From JAGREO01 sp020446285 (GTDB lineage Bacteria > Pseudomonadota > Alphaproteobacteria > Geminicoccales > Geminicoccaceae), in NCBI GenBank assembly GCA_041398005.1, contig JAWKVP010000004.1:124001-188000 (forward strand): DNA of 64,000 nt, written 5' to 3'. Shown in pieces: positions 1 through 8,366 of this stretch. The position numbers were made by a program, and so were the translations under genes. The notes beneath the pieces were generated by a model, which worked only from the letters and a program-made list of their open reading frames with translations, did no database searches and had not been told where the DNA came from. How positions within the stretch are numbered: the first letter of the stretch is position 1; the number at the start of each line of letters is the position of its first letter.

Positions 1-171
1 TTCGCACGCCTCGTCGAATGTCAGAAGTCCCGCCCGCACCGCGGTAACGACTTCGGCCTTGCGCCTTGCCACCCATCTCCGGGTATCCGGTGGCGGCAGG
101 GTTTCGAGACTGAGTATCGTTCCGTTCGGTCCCACGACCGAAACCGGGCGATCACAATCAGTATCCGACAT
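1..171 (-). CDS. sciP: SciP-like CtrA inhibitor (DUF1153), C-terminus cut by window edge
   Basis: The translation from the ATG at 171 begins MSDTDCDRPVSVVGPNG and continues with LPPPDTRRWVARRKAEVV and GLLTFDEACE. This is the signature of the small DUF1153 helix-turn-helix family whose Caulobacter member SciP binds CtrA and blocks CtrA-dependent transcription. Only 57 codons lie inside the window; the rest of the HTH is off the left edge. It sits next to hook genes on the same strand and is preceded by a CtrA-like box at 242-257, matching the known arrangement in which CtrA activates its own inhibitor. The family call is strong; the regulatory role is carried over from Caulobacter. Confidence 0.85.
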   Translation of the reverse strand, partial: MSDTDCDRPVSVVGPNGTILSLETLPPPDTRRWVARRKAEVVTAVRAGLLTFDEACE

Positions 172-241
172 CAGGGTTCTCCATTAATAGCTGATCGATC
201 TTTGTCGATTCGTTCATCACGCTATTCTGACCCTGCAACTT

Positions 242-257
242 TTAACTCAGGACTAAC
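242..257 (-). promoter_or_regulatory. CtrA-type box upstream of sciP
   Basis: TTAACTCAGGACTAAC matches the CtrA consensus TTAA-N7-TTAAC with one mismatch in the second half. It lies about 70 bp upstream of the sciP start, in the only gap between flgE and sciP. The match is visible in the sequence; binding is inferred. Confidence 0.5.
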
Positions 258-304
258 GTTTATCGTAAAAATGGAATTAGGCATGTTTCACCTTCCAATT
301 ATTT

Positions 305-1624
305 CTACCTGCTGATTTGAATCAACTCATCGAGCATATCATTGGTTGTCGTAATCACCCGTGCACTTGCAGAATACGCCCGCTGCGTTACGATCATTTT
401 GGTGAATTCATCCGCCAGATCGACATTCGCCGCTTCGAGTGCACTTGTTGCGAGGCGGCCGGCACCGCCCGATCCGGCGATGCGGAGATTGAATTCTCCC
501 GATGCGTCGGTCTGCGAGAAGACATTGCCGGAACGCGGATCGAGCGCCGCCGGATTGGCGAAGGTGGCGATCGGAAGCCTGTAGAGACGGCGCTCCTCGC
601 CATTTGTGAAGGCCGCGACGACATAGCCGTCCTCATTGATGCTGACACCGTTCAGCTCACCCACTTCCGCACCGTTCTGCAGGACGAAGGCGACATTGGT
701 CGGACTGGCGAACTGGGTGAGCCCATCGACCTCGCCGACGGTGCCGAAATCGAAGGTGATGTTGCTGGGATCGGCGCCGGAGGCGACCGACCAGGTGATG
801 TTGGCCGGCGCAACGGTATTGGCGAGCGGCGTGCCGCTGCCGTCGAAGCTCACCTGCCCCGAGGCGACGAGACCGTCCGGAGCGATGACATCCGCCGGAT
901 CGGTGGCGTAGACCTCGACCTCCCAGACATTCGGCGCGGTCTTGAGGAAGCCCATGGTCAGGTTCTGCGGCCGGCCGAGACTGTCCCATACCTGGATCTT
1001 GCGTGAGAAGTGCGGCTCGACGCCACCGCTTGCCATGTTCACCGAGCCGGCCGCCGCCAGCGTGACGTCATAGGGCGGAACATTGGCATATTCGACTTGG
1101 TCAGCATCGAGATTGGCGCCGACCTCGACATTGGTGGTCGCCGTGGCCAGTCCGTTGACGATGGCGATATTGACCGTCTCGAGCGTATTGACGTCGATCA
1201 CCTCCTCGTTGGCATCGAGCGCCCAGCCCTGCAGGTAGTAGCCGCTGGGCGTCACCAGATTGCCGAGGAAGTCCGGGCTGAAGGCGCCGGCACGGGTGTA
1301 GAGCTGTTCTCCGGCAATGGAATCGGCGAGCGGCTCGGAATTGACGACGAAGAAGCCACCACCCGAGATCGCCGCATCGGTAGCCGAATCGCTCGCCTGG
1401 ATCAGCCCCTGGCGGGTCACTTCCTGCTGGGAGAAGGAGCGCACGCCACCCGGAGAGTAGGATGTCGGCGACTGGCTCCCGGTCACGAGACTGGAAAAAT
1501 GCGCCGCCGTTCCCTTGTAGGCCGTCGTGTTTACATTGGCGATATTGTCCGAGATCATGCCCATCGACTTGCTCTGTGCGGCAAGGCCGGACACGCCCGA
1601 GAAGAGGGATCCGAAAAGGCTCAT
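305..1624 (-). CDS. flgE: Flagellar hook protein FlgE
   Basis: This 439-residue protein has the rod/hook family N-terminus (SLFSGVSGLAAQSKSMG, then ISDNIANVNTTAYKG) and C-terminus (EFTKMIVTQRAYSASARVI and MLDELIQ), which pack as coiled coils in the hook. The central part (residues about 90-380) is the FlgE D1/D2 region. An AAGGAG ribosome site lies about 6 nt before the ATG. It is the last gene of a minus-strand run fliK-flgD-flgE and polymerises into the hook on the cell surface after export by the flagellar type III apparatus. Its length is typical of alphaproteobacterial FlgE. Confidence 0.95.
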   Translation of the reverse strand: MSLFGSLFSGVSGLAAQSKSMGMISDNIANVNTTAYKGTAAHFSSLVTGSQSPTSYSPGGVRSFSQQEVTRQGLIQASDSATDAAISGGGFFVVNSEPLADSIAGEQLYTRAGAFSPDFLGNLVTPSGYYLQGWALDANEEVIDVNTLETVNIAIVNGLATATTNVEVGANLDADQVEYANVPPYDVTLAAAGSVNMASGGVEPHFSRKIQVWDSLGRPQNLTMGFLKTAPNVWEVEVYATDPADVIAPDGLVASGQVSFDGSGTPLANTVAPANITWSVASGADPSNITFDFGTVGEVDGLTQFASPTNVAFVLQNGAEVGELNGVSINEDGYVVAAFTNGEERRLYRLPIATFANPAALDPRSGNVFSQTDASGEFNLRIAGSGGAGRLATSALEAANVDLADEFTKMIVTQRAYSASARVITTTNDMLDELIQISR

Positions 1625-1717
1625 TTTCTTGTCTCCTTGATTACCGACTGTTCGAGGCCCGTTTCCTTTTGAAACGGATGATCTTCATTGGCGTTGCACG
1701 GGCTGGAACCGCTCATG

Positions 1718-2386
1718 TCAGACGGTCGCCGGGACACGCACGGCGAGCACATCGTCGATGGCGAAGGCCGAACCGTTGACCATCAGTTTCGGCTCACCGT
1801 CGATCGTCTCTATGGCATCGACGATACCGCTGCCGCGGGTGCTGACGTCGAGGGCGTCGCCGTCACCGTCGATGGCACGCGCCTCGATCGTGTAGACTCC
1901 GGCCGGCAGCCGCTGGTTGCGATCGGACAAACCGTCGAAGACCACGGTCTGCAGGCCGGGTTCGACCGGCCCCGCGAGCTTGCGGACGATCTCGCCCCCG
2001 GCATCGAGAATGTTCAGCGAAACGGCGCTGGCGCCTTCGGGAACATCGACCGCGAAGCTGGCCGTGCCGGTCTCGCCGAGTTCGAAACTGCCACCATCGA
2101 TCTCGACCTCGCGACCCAGATAGGACATCGCCGCGTTGGTCATGTTCGAGCCCATGAGCGCGATCAGGTCGCCCAGCTGCCGGTTGGTCTCGATGGCCTG
2201 CTCGACGCTGGAGAACTGCACCAGCTGGGAGGTGAATTTCTCCGCGTCCATGGGGCTGAGCGGATCCTGTTGCTGCAGCTGTGTGGTGAGCAGCGAGAGA
2301 AAGGTCTCGAAATCACCGGCGAGCGTATCGGTGCTCTTTGCGGCCTTTTGCGTTCCGCTGGTCGTACTGATTGCCGAAAGATCCAC
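1718..2386 (-). CDS. flgD: Flagellar hook capping/assembly protein FlgD
   Basis: This 222-residue protein has the FlgD N-terminal motif around residues 25-60 (FLSLLTTQLQQQDPLSPMD, then FTSQLVQFSSVEQAIETN), which retains the cap at the growing hook tip. The FLG/tudor-like region follows (residues about 80-190). The start is GTG at 2386, with AAAGG 7 nt upstream. Only 12 bp separate it from the fliK stop, so the two are almost certainly co-transcribed. FlgD is a scaffold for hook polymerisation and is not kept in the finished hook. Confidence 0.93.
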   Translation of the reverse strand: MDLSAISTTSGTQKAAKSTDTLAGDFETFLSLLTTQLQQQDPLSPMDAEKFTSQLVQFSSVEQAIETNRQLGDLIALMGSNMTNAAMSYLGREVEIDGGSFELGETGTASFAVDVPEGASAVSLNILDAGGEIVRKLAGPVEPGLQTVVFDGLSDRNQRLPAGVYTIEARAIDGDGDALDVSTRGSGIVDAIETIDGEPKLMVNGSAFAIDDVLAVRVPATV

Positions 2387-2398
2387 GTTTGCGCCTTT

Positions 2399-4093
2399 CT
2401 ATATCGTCAGGTCGTAGAAGCCGCGTCCGCGCAGCGACCAGGTTTGCGGCACAGGGCTGTCGGGAGCGACGGGCGTATCCCCGGCCGTCTCCTCGAGATA
2501 GCCGGCAAAGCCCTCCCGGCTCTGCGGATAGCGGCCTTGTGCATCCCCGCCATCAGGACGTTCACGATGCATGGCAAGGTCGAGGCCCTGATCGAGCTGC
2601 AGGCCGTTCTGGGTCAAGAGACGCTCGATCTGGCGCGTCTCGCGCTGCAGCAATTCAAGGGTTTCAGGGCGTTCGACCGAGATCGATACCGATACCTTTC
2701 GCTCCCGGTCGAATACGAGCTCGATGTCGAGCGATCCGAGTTCCTCCGGGTGAAGCTGGATCTGCAGACGCTCGACACCGAGCTGTGCGGCGGCGTTGAG
2801 TTGCTGGACGACCTGCACTGCGGGTGGAGCCTGGGTCTGCATGCGGGCATAGGCCCTTTCCACCTGCATCGACCCGCTCTCGCGTAACGTGCGCAGCTCG
2901 CCGAATTCCATCTCGAAGAGTTCTGCTGCCGGATCACTCGCGGTCGTCTCCTGCGTTCCCGGCACATCATCGGCGAACTGCAGGACTTCCCTCATCCATC
3001 GCGAACGTGCGGCCGGCGCTTCGGGAACGAACGACGAGGTTGTCGTTTCGGATGAAGATATCGGCGAGGAAACGGGCCTGACGGAAGAACCGGCGGGCAG
3101 CGCCTGCGCGGCGGCCATGCGCTCGCTGCGGGTCGAGGCGATGTCCGTCGTTTCGCCCCGGCCACGACCGTTCGCCGGGCGTTCGCCCTGCTGCAGGCCA
3201 GCGGCACGCAGGATCGTGGCTTCACCACTGCCGACGGCCGGATCATCGCCGCCGGCGGCGACAGTCGGCGAGAGACGGGAAGGAAGACGGGGTTCCGCGA
3301 TGTCTTCGACACCGGACATGGATGCCGGTGCATCGCGTGTCTGCGACGACACCTCATCCGCCCCTGCAATCGCCTGCGCGGATTGACTGGTCCCGTCGAG
3401 AGGCAGGGCAGTCGCCGGAGCCGGTTGTAGCGTCCGGGACGTTGCAGGTTGCGCAGATGCAGCTATCCCTTCGCCCGGATCACCCTTCGTCGCGGCGATG
3501 GTCGCTCCGCTGCCATCGACAGGATCGGCATGAACAGGTGTGGAGGAAATGGCCTGATTGCCGCCCGCAACATCCGGACGGAGCGACGATGCAACCTCTC
3601 CCGCTCCTTCGGCCCCGTGCACCTGCACCAGAGGATTCCCGGGCGGAACGAGCGTCGTGGTCCCAAGGAGTTTCGAACGGAACCCGCTGTTCGGGTCGCC
3701 GGCCTCGGACAGATCGTCCCAAAGCGTGTCGACCACAGCGCCGCTCGACACGGATTGGCCCGAACCGGCTGTTTCCTGCCCTGCGGCCGGCAATGACGGT
3801 TCCATCATCGCACCGGTCGGAAGATCGGCGAACGGCGAGGGTTCCCGGCCGACAGCGACACCTCCAGCTGCCGGCGACGCAGACGCAAAGGCATCCGCGA
3901 GCCCGTCCGTGCCCGGAGCGGGCGCACCCGGAACGGCCGCAGACGCAATCGGGCTGCCCATCATGCCGGCAAGCAACATGGCGAAGAGCGGATCGACGAC
4001 CGCCTCCTCGCCGCCCTGCATGATGCCGGCGAACGGGCTGGTATTGACTTGCATGATGGCGTTTTCTGTCATGCCCGCTCGAGGAGCAAGCAT
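2399..4093 (-). CDS. fliK: Flagellar hook-length control protein FliK
   Basis: This 564-residue protein is low-complexity and rich in Ala, Pro, Ser and Gly for its first ~370 residues. The conserved Flg_hook domain near residues 430-520 contains the motif LHPEELGSLDIELVFDRE and ends in LLTQNGLQLDQGLDLAM. FliK acts as a secreted ruler that switches the export apparatus from hook to filament substrates. Its position directly before flgD and flgE agrees. The N-terminus is uncertain: ATG codons at 4093, 4072 and 4054 are all in frame and none has a clear ribosome site. The variable middle gives no extra support, so the call rests on the C-terminal domain and context. Confidence 0.88.
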   Translation of the reverse strand: MLAPRAGMTENAIMQVNTSPFAGIMQGGEEAVVDPLFAMLLAGMMGSPIASAAVPGAPAPGTDGLADAFASASPAAGGVAVGREPSPFADLPTGAMMEPSLPAAGQETAGSGQSVSSGAVVDTLWDDLSEAGDPNSGFRSKLLGTTTLVPPGNPLVQVHGAEGAGEVASSLRPDVAGGNQAISSTPVHADPVDGSGATIAATKGDPGEGIAASAQPATSRTLQPAPATALPLDGTSQSAQAIAGADEVSSQTRDAPASMSGVEDIAEPRLPSRLSPTVAAGGDDPAVGSGEATILRAAGLQQGERPANGRGRGETTDIASTRSERMAAAQALPAGSSVRPVSSPISSSETTTSSFVPEAPAARSRWMREVLQFADDVPGTQETTASDPAAELFEMEFGELRTLRESGSMQVERAYARMQTQAPPAVQVVQQLNAAAQLGVERLQIQLHPEELGSLDIELVFDRERKVSVSISVERPETLELLQRETRQIERLLTQNGLQLDQGLDLAMHRERPDGGDAQGRYPQSREGFAGYLEETAGDTPVAPDSPVPQTWSLRGRGFYDLTI

Positions 4094-4321
4094 CGTGCCA
4101 GATCCGCAAATGCACGAAAACCAGCAATGGCGAGAGCTGCCGGTGCGGGAAACGGCGGCAATTCTTGCCGACCGGGAGGCCGATCTTGCCGCCCGCTTCA
4201 GCCGGTTTCTTCAGACTGTCGGGATCCGCTCGCCACACGCCCGGCCATCGCCGGACCGGTCGTCAGAAACCGCCCGACCCCATTCCCGGCATGATGTCCG
4301 GGTCGGGCATGGTGTCAGACA

Positions 4322-4738
4322 TCACGAATCGCGATAGGCGCGCTCCCGCTTTTCGTGCTTTTCCTGAGCTTCGATACTCAATGTCGCGATCGGCCTCGCC
4401 TGCAGGCGGCGCACGCCGATCGGCTCCATCGTTTCCTCGCAATAGCCGTATGAACCGTCCTCGATCCGCCCGAGCGCTGCGTCGATCTTGTTCAGGAGCT
4501 TGCGCTCGCGATCACGGGTGCGAAGTTCGAAATTGCGCTGGACATCCGCCGACGCCCAGTCACCCGCATCCGGCAGACGGTTCTCTTCCTGCTGCAACTG
4601 CCTGATCGTCTCGCCCGATCCCTTGAGGATCTCGTCACGCCAGCCGAGCAGCTTGCGGCGGAAATACTCCACCTGACGCGGATTCATGTAGGGCTCTTCC
4701 TCACCGGGGGTGTAGGTCTCGTCAATGACTTGCGACAT
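4322..4738 (-). CDS. dksA: DksA/TraR-family RNA polymerase-binding regulator
   Basis: About 138 residues: the coiled-coil tip region (YFRRKLLGWRDEIL) is followed by DAGDWASADVQRNFELRTRD and the C-terminal finger region YGYCEETMEPIGVRRLQARP. DksA binds in the RNAP secondary channel and, with ppGpp, adjusts rRNA and biosynthetic promoters. Only one of the four zinc-binding cysteines of the Escherichia coli protein is present (CEET in place of CxxC, and no second pair). Reduced cysteine content is known for alphaproteobacterial DksA proteins. The start is taken as ATG 4738; a GTG lies directly before it at 4741. Confidence 0.9.
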   Translation of the reverse strand: MSQVIDETYTPGEEEPYMNPRQVEYFRRKLLGWRDEILKGSGETIRQLQQEENRLPDAGDWASADVQRNFELRTRDRERKLLNKIDAALGRIEDGSYGYCEETMEPIGVRRLQARPIATLSIEAQEKHEKRERAYRDS

Positions 4739-4890
4739 CACTGCTTACCCTGCTGAAAGGAGGCCGCTGCCGCGGCAATATAGCCGATCGCGACCTGCAA
4801 TCGCGATTTCACGGCCCCCTTACAAAAAGGAAAGACATCACGCAACAGTCCATTTCCGCGGGGCATCCCATTGAATGTATTCGAATTCAT

Positions 4891-5670
4891 TCACCTCTCG
4901 CGCGATGGGCTAAATTCGACGCAGGTTTGCCGGCAGGCGGCGCGTCTGGGCAGGCGCATCGGCGTGAGGTCACATGCCATGGCGTCATAGTGCATCATTC
5001 GTCCGGAGAGGCTCTCGTGCCCCAGGATTTCCTTGATGACCTCGACCGCCTGCAGCGATCCGACGACACCCGCCGCCGCACCGAGAATCCCCCCCTGGGC
5101 ACAGGTCGGCAATGTGTCGCCGCCGGGCTCCTCGCGCATCAGGCAGCGCATGCAGGGATGCGGTGCGCCAAGGTAGGCCTTGTAGGTCGTGAGCTGCCCG
5201 TCCATTCCCTGCACCGCCCCGCTCACCAGCGGCTTGCCGGCGGCCATGGCGGCATCATGCACGACGAGACGGGTCCCGAGATCGTCGCAGCCATCCGCGA
5301 TCACATCGTAGCCGGCGACGAGACCGACAGCATTCCCGGCATCCAGCCGCAGGTCATGGGGAACGAGTTGCACATGCGGGTTGAGTTCCTTCAGGCGCGC
5401 ACGCGCGGCCTCCACCTTTTTCGTGCCGCAATCGGCGGTGGAAAAGATGATCTGCCGCTGGAGATTGCTCAGATCGACCACATCGAAATCGACCACGCCG
5501 ATGCGTCCGACCCCGGCCGCCGCCAGATAGAGCAGCAGTGGCGAACCGAGACCGCCGGCACCGATCAACAGCACGCTTGCGGCCAGAAGCCGTTCCTGCC
5601 CCGTCCCGCCGATCTCCGGCAACACGATCTGGCGCGCATGGCGCATGAGATCGGATTCACTGAGCGACAT
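4891..5670 (-). CDS. moeB: MoeB/ThiF-type sulfur-carrier adenylyltransferase
   Basis: This 259-residue E1-like enzyme has the nucleotide-binding loop GAGGLGSPLLLYLAAAGVG at residues about 38-56, then VVDFDVVDLSNLQRQI and DCGTKKVEAA. It would adenylylate the C-terminal glycine of MoaD (molybdopterin synthesis) or ThiS (thiamine synthesis). One CxxC (PCMRCL) is present; the C-terminal cysteines are spaced CRQTC rather than CxxC. There is no rhodanese domain. It is divergently oriented to the flagellar genes starting at 5801. A molybdopterin oxidoreductase is encoded at 35.4-37.5 kb, so a MoeB role is plausible, but ThiF cannot be excluded. Confidence 0.85.
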   Translation of the reverse strand: MSLSESDLMRHARQIVLPEIGGTGQERLLAASVLLIGAGGLGSPLLLYLAAAGVGRIGVVDFDVVDLSNLQRQIIFSTADCGTKKVEAARARLKELNPHVQLVPHDLRLDAGNAVGLVAGYDVIADGCDDLGTRLVVHDAAMAAGKPLVSGAVQGMDGQLTTYKAYLGAPHPCMRCLMREEPGGDTLPTCAQGGILGAAAGVVGSLQAVEVIKEILGHESLSGRMMHYDAMACDLTPMRLPRRAACRQTCVEFSPSRER

Positions 5671-5730
5671 GCCCGAACTCCCCGTTGAACGCGTGAAACA
5701 GGCCGAACGCCCGCCTTCATCCGCTCGACA

Positions 5731-5746
5731 TTAAGCTTTCGTTAAG
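5731..5746 (+). promoter_or_regulatory. CtrA-type box upstream of the flhB-like/fliO/fliP operon
   Basis: TTAAGCTTTCGTTAAG is a TTAA-N7-TTAA repeat, the core of the CtrA recognition sequence. It lies 55 bp before the first gene of the flagellar operon and about 60 bp before moeB on the other strand. CtrA controls early flagellar genes in Caulobacter; the site here is inferred from sequence only. Confidence 0.6.
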
Positions 5747-5800
5747 CATGTTGCGCTAGCCTCGTCACCATCGGGCACGACAACGGGACAGCCAGCGGAC

Positions 5801-6106
5801 ATGACCGGCGCGAACGAGATCGCCGTCGCACTTCGCCACGACCGGGACGGGGGGACCCTTCCCTGTGTCACCGCCAGGGGACGCGGCGCGATCGCCAGGC
5901 AGATTCTCGCTGTCGCCCGTGAAGAGGGCATTCCCGTGCGCGAGGATGCCGACCTCGTCGCCATTCTGGAGAAACTCGATGTCGGCAGCCCCATCCCGGT
6001 CGCCGCATTCGCCGCCGTCGCCGAGATCCTCGCCCTTCTCTACCGGACCAACCGGCAGGCGGCAGGCGACCGCACTCCGCCGCCCCCCGACCGGCAGCAC
6101 TCCTGA
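5801..6106 (+). CDS. Short FlhB C-terminal-domain homologue (EscU/YscU/HrcU family)
   Basis: This 101-residue protein resembles only the cytoplasmic C-terminal domain of FlhB: IAVALRHD, then VTARGRGAIARQILAVARE, GIPVREDADLVAIL and IPVAAFAAVAEILALLYR. The membrane part of FlhB and the autocleaving NPTH motif are absent. Stand-alone FlhB_C proteins of this kind are known in several bacteria and can partly replace the cleaved FlhB fragment in the export gate. It opens the plus-strand operon with the small gene at 6140, fliO and fliP, so a flagellar export role is likely. Confidence 0.82.
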   Translation: MTGANEIAVALRHDRDGGTLPCVTARGRGAIARQILAVAREEGIPVREDADLVAILEKLDVGSPIPVAAFAAVAEILALLYRTNRQAAGDRTPPPPDRQHS

Positions 6107-6139
6107 AACCGGCCGCATGACATGCAGAAGGCTCCGAAG

Positions 6140-6502
6140 ATGACCGCCAACGATCCCGGCATGAGCGACAGCGACAGGGAGACCCTCGTTCGCCTGCAGA
6201 GACTGCTCGCCCATACATCCGAACTCGGACGCAGGACCCGTGGCGGCGAGACGATTCCGCTCGATCCGCTGCTCGCCGAAATCGAGGAGCTGATGCCGGC
6301 AATATCGGCCATGCGCGGGGGAGCGGGATCGGCGGTGCAGGCACCCCTGCATGCGCTGCTCGAGGAAGTGAATGCGATCGTCGCCCATCTCGAGGGCGAA
6401 TGCGCTCTCGTGCGCGACGAGGTGCATTCGGTTTCCAATCGCCGGCGCGCCTCGATAGCCTATGCCAGCCGCAACGGCCTCGGCAGCGGGGAGTCGGACT
6501 GA
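6140..6502 (+). CDS. Unknown small alpha-helical protein in flagellar operon
   Basis: About 120 residues (start ATG 6140, with an in-frame ATG at 6122; an AAGG lies before 6140). It is mostly predicted helix with heptad-like leucines (LVRLQRLLAHTSELG, LLAEIEELMPAI, LHALLEEVNAIVAHLEG) and ends in a basic stretch (SNRRRASIAYASR). No enzyme motif, signal peptide or membrane segment is visible. Its stop is immediately followed by the GTG start of fliO, so it is translated with the export genes. Size, helicity and position resemble FlgN/FliT-type export chaperones, but there is no sequence motif proving that. Confidence 0.7.
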   Translation: MTANDPGMSDSDRETLVRLQRLLAHTSELGRRTRGGETIPLDPLLAEIEELMPAISAMRGGAGSAVQAPLHALLEEVNAIVAHLEGECALVRDEVHSVSNRRRASIAYASRNGLGSGESD

Positions 6503-6784
6503 GTGGCGATCGACGGCATCGACATCGTCCGCTCGCTCGCGGCACTTGCCATCGTCCTTGGCCTCGTCCTGCTGCTTGCCTGGGCCGCGCGCCGCTTCCT
6601 GCCATCGATCCAGGCCCAGACCGCCGGCAAGCGCCTTGGAATCATCGAGCAACGTGCGCTCGATCCGCGCAATCGCCTCGTCCTCGTCCGGCACGACCGG
6701 TGTGAACACCTTCTCGTCGTCGGCCCCGCGGGCACGACCGTCGTTTCCACGGACCGGCCGGCGGGACCTGCCGATGAACACTGA
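6503..6784 (+). CDS. fliO: Flagellar biosynthetic protein FliO
   Basis: This 93-residue protein has one N-terminal membrane segment (residues about 8-26, VRSLAALAIVLGLVLLLAWAA), then a cytoplasmic part with LGIIEQRALDPRNRLVLVR, the typical FliO pattern of a hydrophobic anchor followed by a small beta-rich domain. FliO assists assembly of the FliP5FliR1 export gate. The GTG start follows the previous stop without a gap and the end overlaps fliP by 11 bp. Alphaproteobacterial FliO proteins are short and poorly conserved, so position adjoining fliP is a main argument. Confidence 0.85.
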   Translation: MAIDGIDIVRSLAALAIVLGLVLLLAWAARRFLPSIQAQTAGKRLGIIEQRALDPRNRLVLVRHDRCEHLLVVGPAGTTVVSTDRPAGPADEH

Positions 6785-7529
6785 AGGAAAGGGCCGCCTC
6801 GCGCTCGGTGCGGCGCTCGCGTCCGGCGTCGTCATGCTGACCTCGGCTGCTGCCCACGCCCAGTCGATCAGCATCGATCTCGGCGAGGGCGGCAGCATGA
6901 GCAGCCAGATCATCCGCCTCATTCTGCTCGTCACCGTTCTCAGCCTCGCGCCATCGATCCTTGTCATGGTGACCTCGTTCACCCGGATCGTGATCGTCCT
7001 CTCCTTCCTGCGCACCGCGCTGGGACTGCAGCAGACACCACCCAATTCGGTCCTCGTCAGCCTCGCCCTCTTTCTCACCCTGTTCATCATGACGCCCACC
7101 TTCGAACAGGCATGGGAGACGGGCATATCGCCACTGATCGACGAGGAGATCGGCGAGATGGAGGCATTCGAACGTGCCAGCGTTCCCTTCCGCCGGTTCA
7201 TGCTCGATCAGGTGCGGGAAAAGGATCTCGGCCTCTTCTTCGACATCGCCGGCCTCGAACCCGTCGAGACCGGAAACGACATCCCCGTGCGCGTCCTCGT
7301 GCCGGCCTTCATGATCAGCGAGCTCAGGCGCGCCTTCGAGATCGGCTTTCTCGTCTTTGTGCCGTTTCTCGTCGTCGACATGGTGGTTGCCTCGATCCTG
7401 ATGTCCATGGGCATGATGATGCTTCCGCCGGTCATCATCTCCCTGCCCTTCAAGATCGTCTTCTTCGTCCTCGTCGACGGCTGGTATCTCGTCGTCGGCA
7501 GCCTCGTCCAGAGTTTCCAGCCCGGCTGA
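6774..7529 (+). CDS. fliP: Flagellar type III export gate protein FliP
   Basis: This 251-residue protein starts at ATG 6774 inside the end of fliO. A cleavable signal peptide (residues about 1-30, ending AAAHAQ) is followed by the FliP signatures VMVTSFTRIVIVLSFLRTA, QTPPNSVLVSLALFLT and, near the C-terminus, VASILMSMGMMMLPPVIISL. About four membrane-associated helices are visible. FliP forms the core of the protein-conducting export gate with FliQ and FliR. No fliQ or fliR follows; the next gene is on the opposite strand. Confidence 0.95.
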   Translation: MNTEGKGRLALGAALASGVVMLTSAAAHAQSISIDLGEGGSMSSQIIRLILLVTVLSLAPSILVMVTSFTRIVIVLSFLRTALGLQQTPPNSVLVSLALFLTLFIMTPTFEQAWETGISPLIDEEIGEMEAFERASVPFRRFMLDQVREKDLGLFFDIAGLEPVETGNDIPVRVLVPAFMISELRRAFEIGFLVFVPFLVVDMVVASILMSMGMMMLPPVIISLPFKIVFFVLVDGWYLVVGSLVQSFQPG

Positions 7530-7580
7530 TTGCGGTCCGCGGGGTCCGGTCGACGGCATCCCGGATCAGCCCCCCCCGAA

Positions 7581-8210
7581 TCAACCATAGTCGCGTCCGG
7601 GTCGCGAACGGTAGCGCGGAAGCTGCAGACCCTTGCGGATGGCGATCGCACGCAGGAGGAAGCCCGCGAGAATGGCCGGAACGGCGGCGGCGGCGAGCGG
7701 TACTCCGGCCTCACGGGCGACGACATGCAGGCTCGCCGCAAGAATTGCGGCTGTGGCGTAGATCTCCGTCTTGAGAATGAGCGGCACCTCATTGCTGACC
7801 ACATCGCGGATCATGCCGCCGAATGTGGCGGTCATCATGCCAAGGGCAATGGCGGGAAGCGGTGCGGCCTTCATGCCGAGCGCGATCTCGGCGCCGAGCA
7901 CGCCGTAGAAGGCGATGCCCACCGCATCGAGCCAAAGGAGAACGGGATAGCGGCGCTGGATATGCGGTGCCGCGAAAAAGACGAGAATGGCAGCCAGAAT
8001 GCAGATGACCAGCGGGGTCTGGTCCACCACCCAGAAGACCGGCCGGTCGAGAATGACATCGCGCAGCGTACCGCCGCCGATACCGGTGAAGGTGGCGAGA
8101 AGCGCGAAGCCGGTGATGTCCATCTCCGCACGGCTGGCGACGAGCGCGCCGGAAGCCGCGAACACGGCAACGGCGAAAAGATCGGCGAGATAGACCGGAT
8201 TGTCGAACAT
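7581..8210 (-). CDS. TRIC-like/UPF0126 trimeric intracellular cation channel family membrane protein
   Basis: This 209-residue integral membrane protein has two repeats of three transmembrane helices, each with the glycine-rich signature of the family: ATFTGIGGGTLRDVILDRP at about residue 40 and MTATFGGMIRDVVSNEVP at about 125. The family includes E. coli YadS/YicG and prokaryotic TRIC channels that pass K+. It ends 51 bp from fliP on the opposite strand and is not obviously part of an operon. Family assignment is strong; ion selectivity cannot be read from the sequence. Confidence 0.85.
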   Translation of the reverse strand: MFDNPVYLADLFAVAVFAASGALVASRAEMDITGFALLATFTGIGGGTLRDVILDRPVFWVVDQTPLVICILAAILVFFAAPHIQRRYPVLLWLDAVGIAFYGVLGAEIALGMKAAPLPAIALGMMTATFGGMIRDVVSNEVPLILKTEIYATAAILAASLHVVAREAGVPLAAAAVPAILAGFLLRAIAIRKGLQLPRYRSRPGRDYG

Positions 8211-8366
8211 GTGCGCAACCGTCTGGCTGGAGGTCGACCCGGTAATGCGGGGTCGCGGCCGCGGAGTCGAGATCGCAGGTGCTATTCACCGCGGAATGTG
8301 GCGGTTGACAGCTTCTGGCGAGGCTGGCCATGTCGGATGCGGCACCTTTTCGGGGAGGAACAGGGC

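Noticed and set aside
317..1672. Long plus-strand frames opposite flgE (229 and 220 codons).
   Set aside because: They are antisense shadows produced by high-GC codon use; the minus-strand protein is a complete FlgE.
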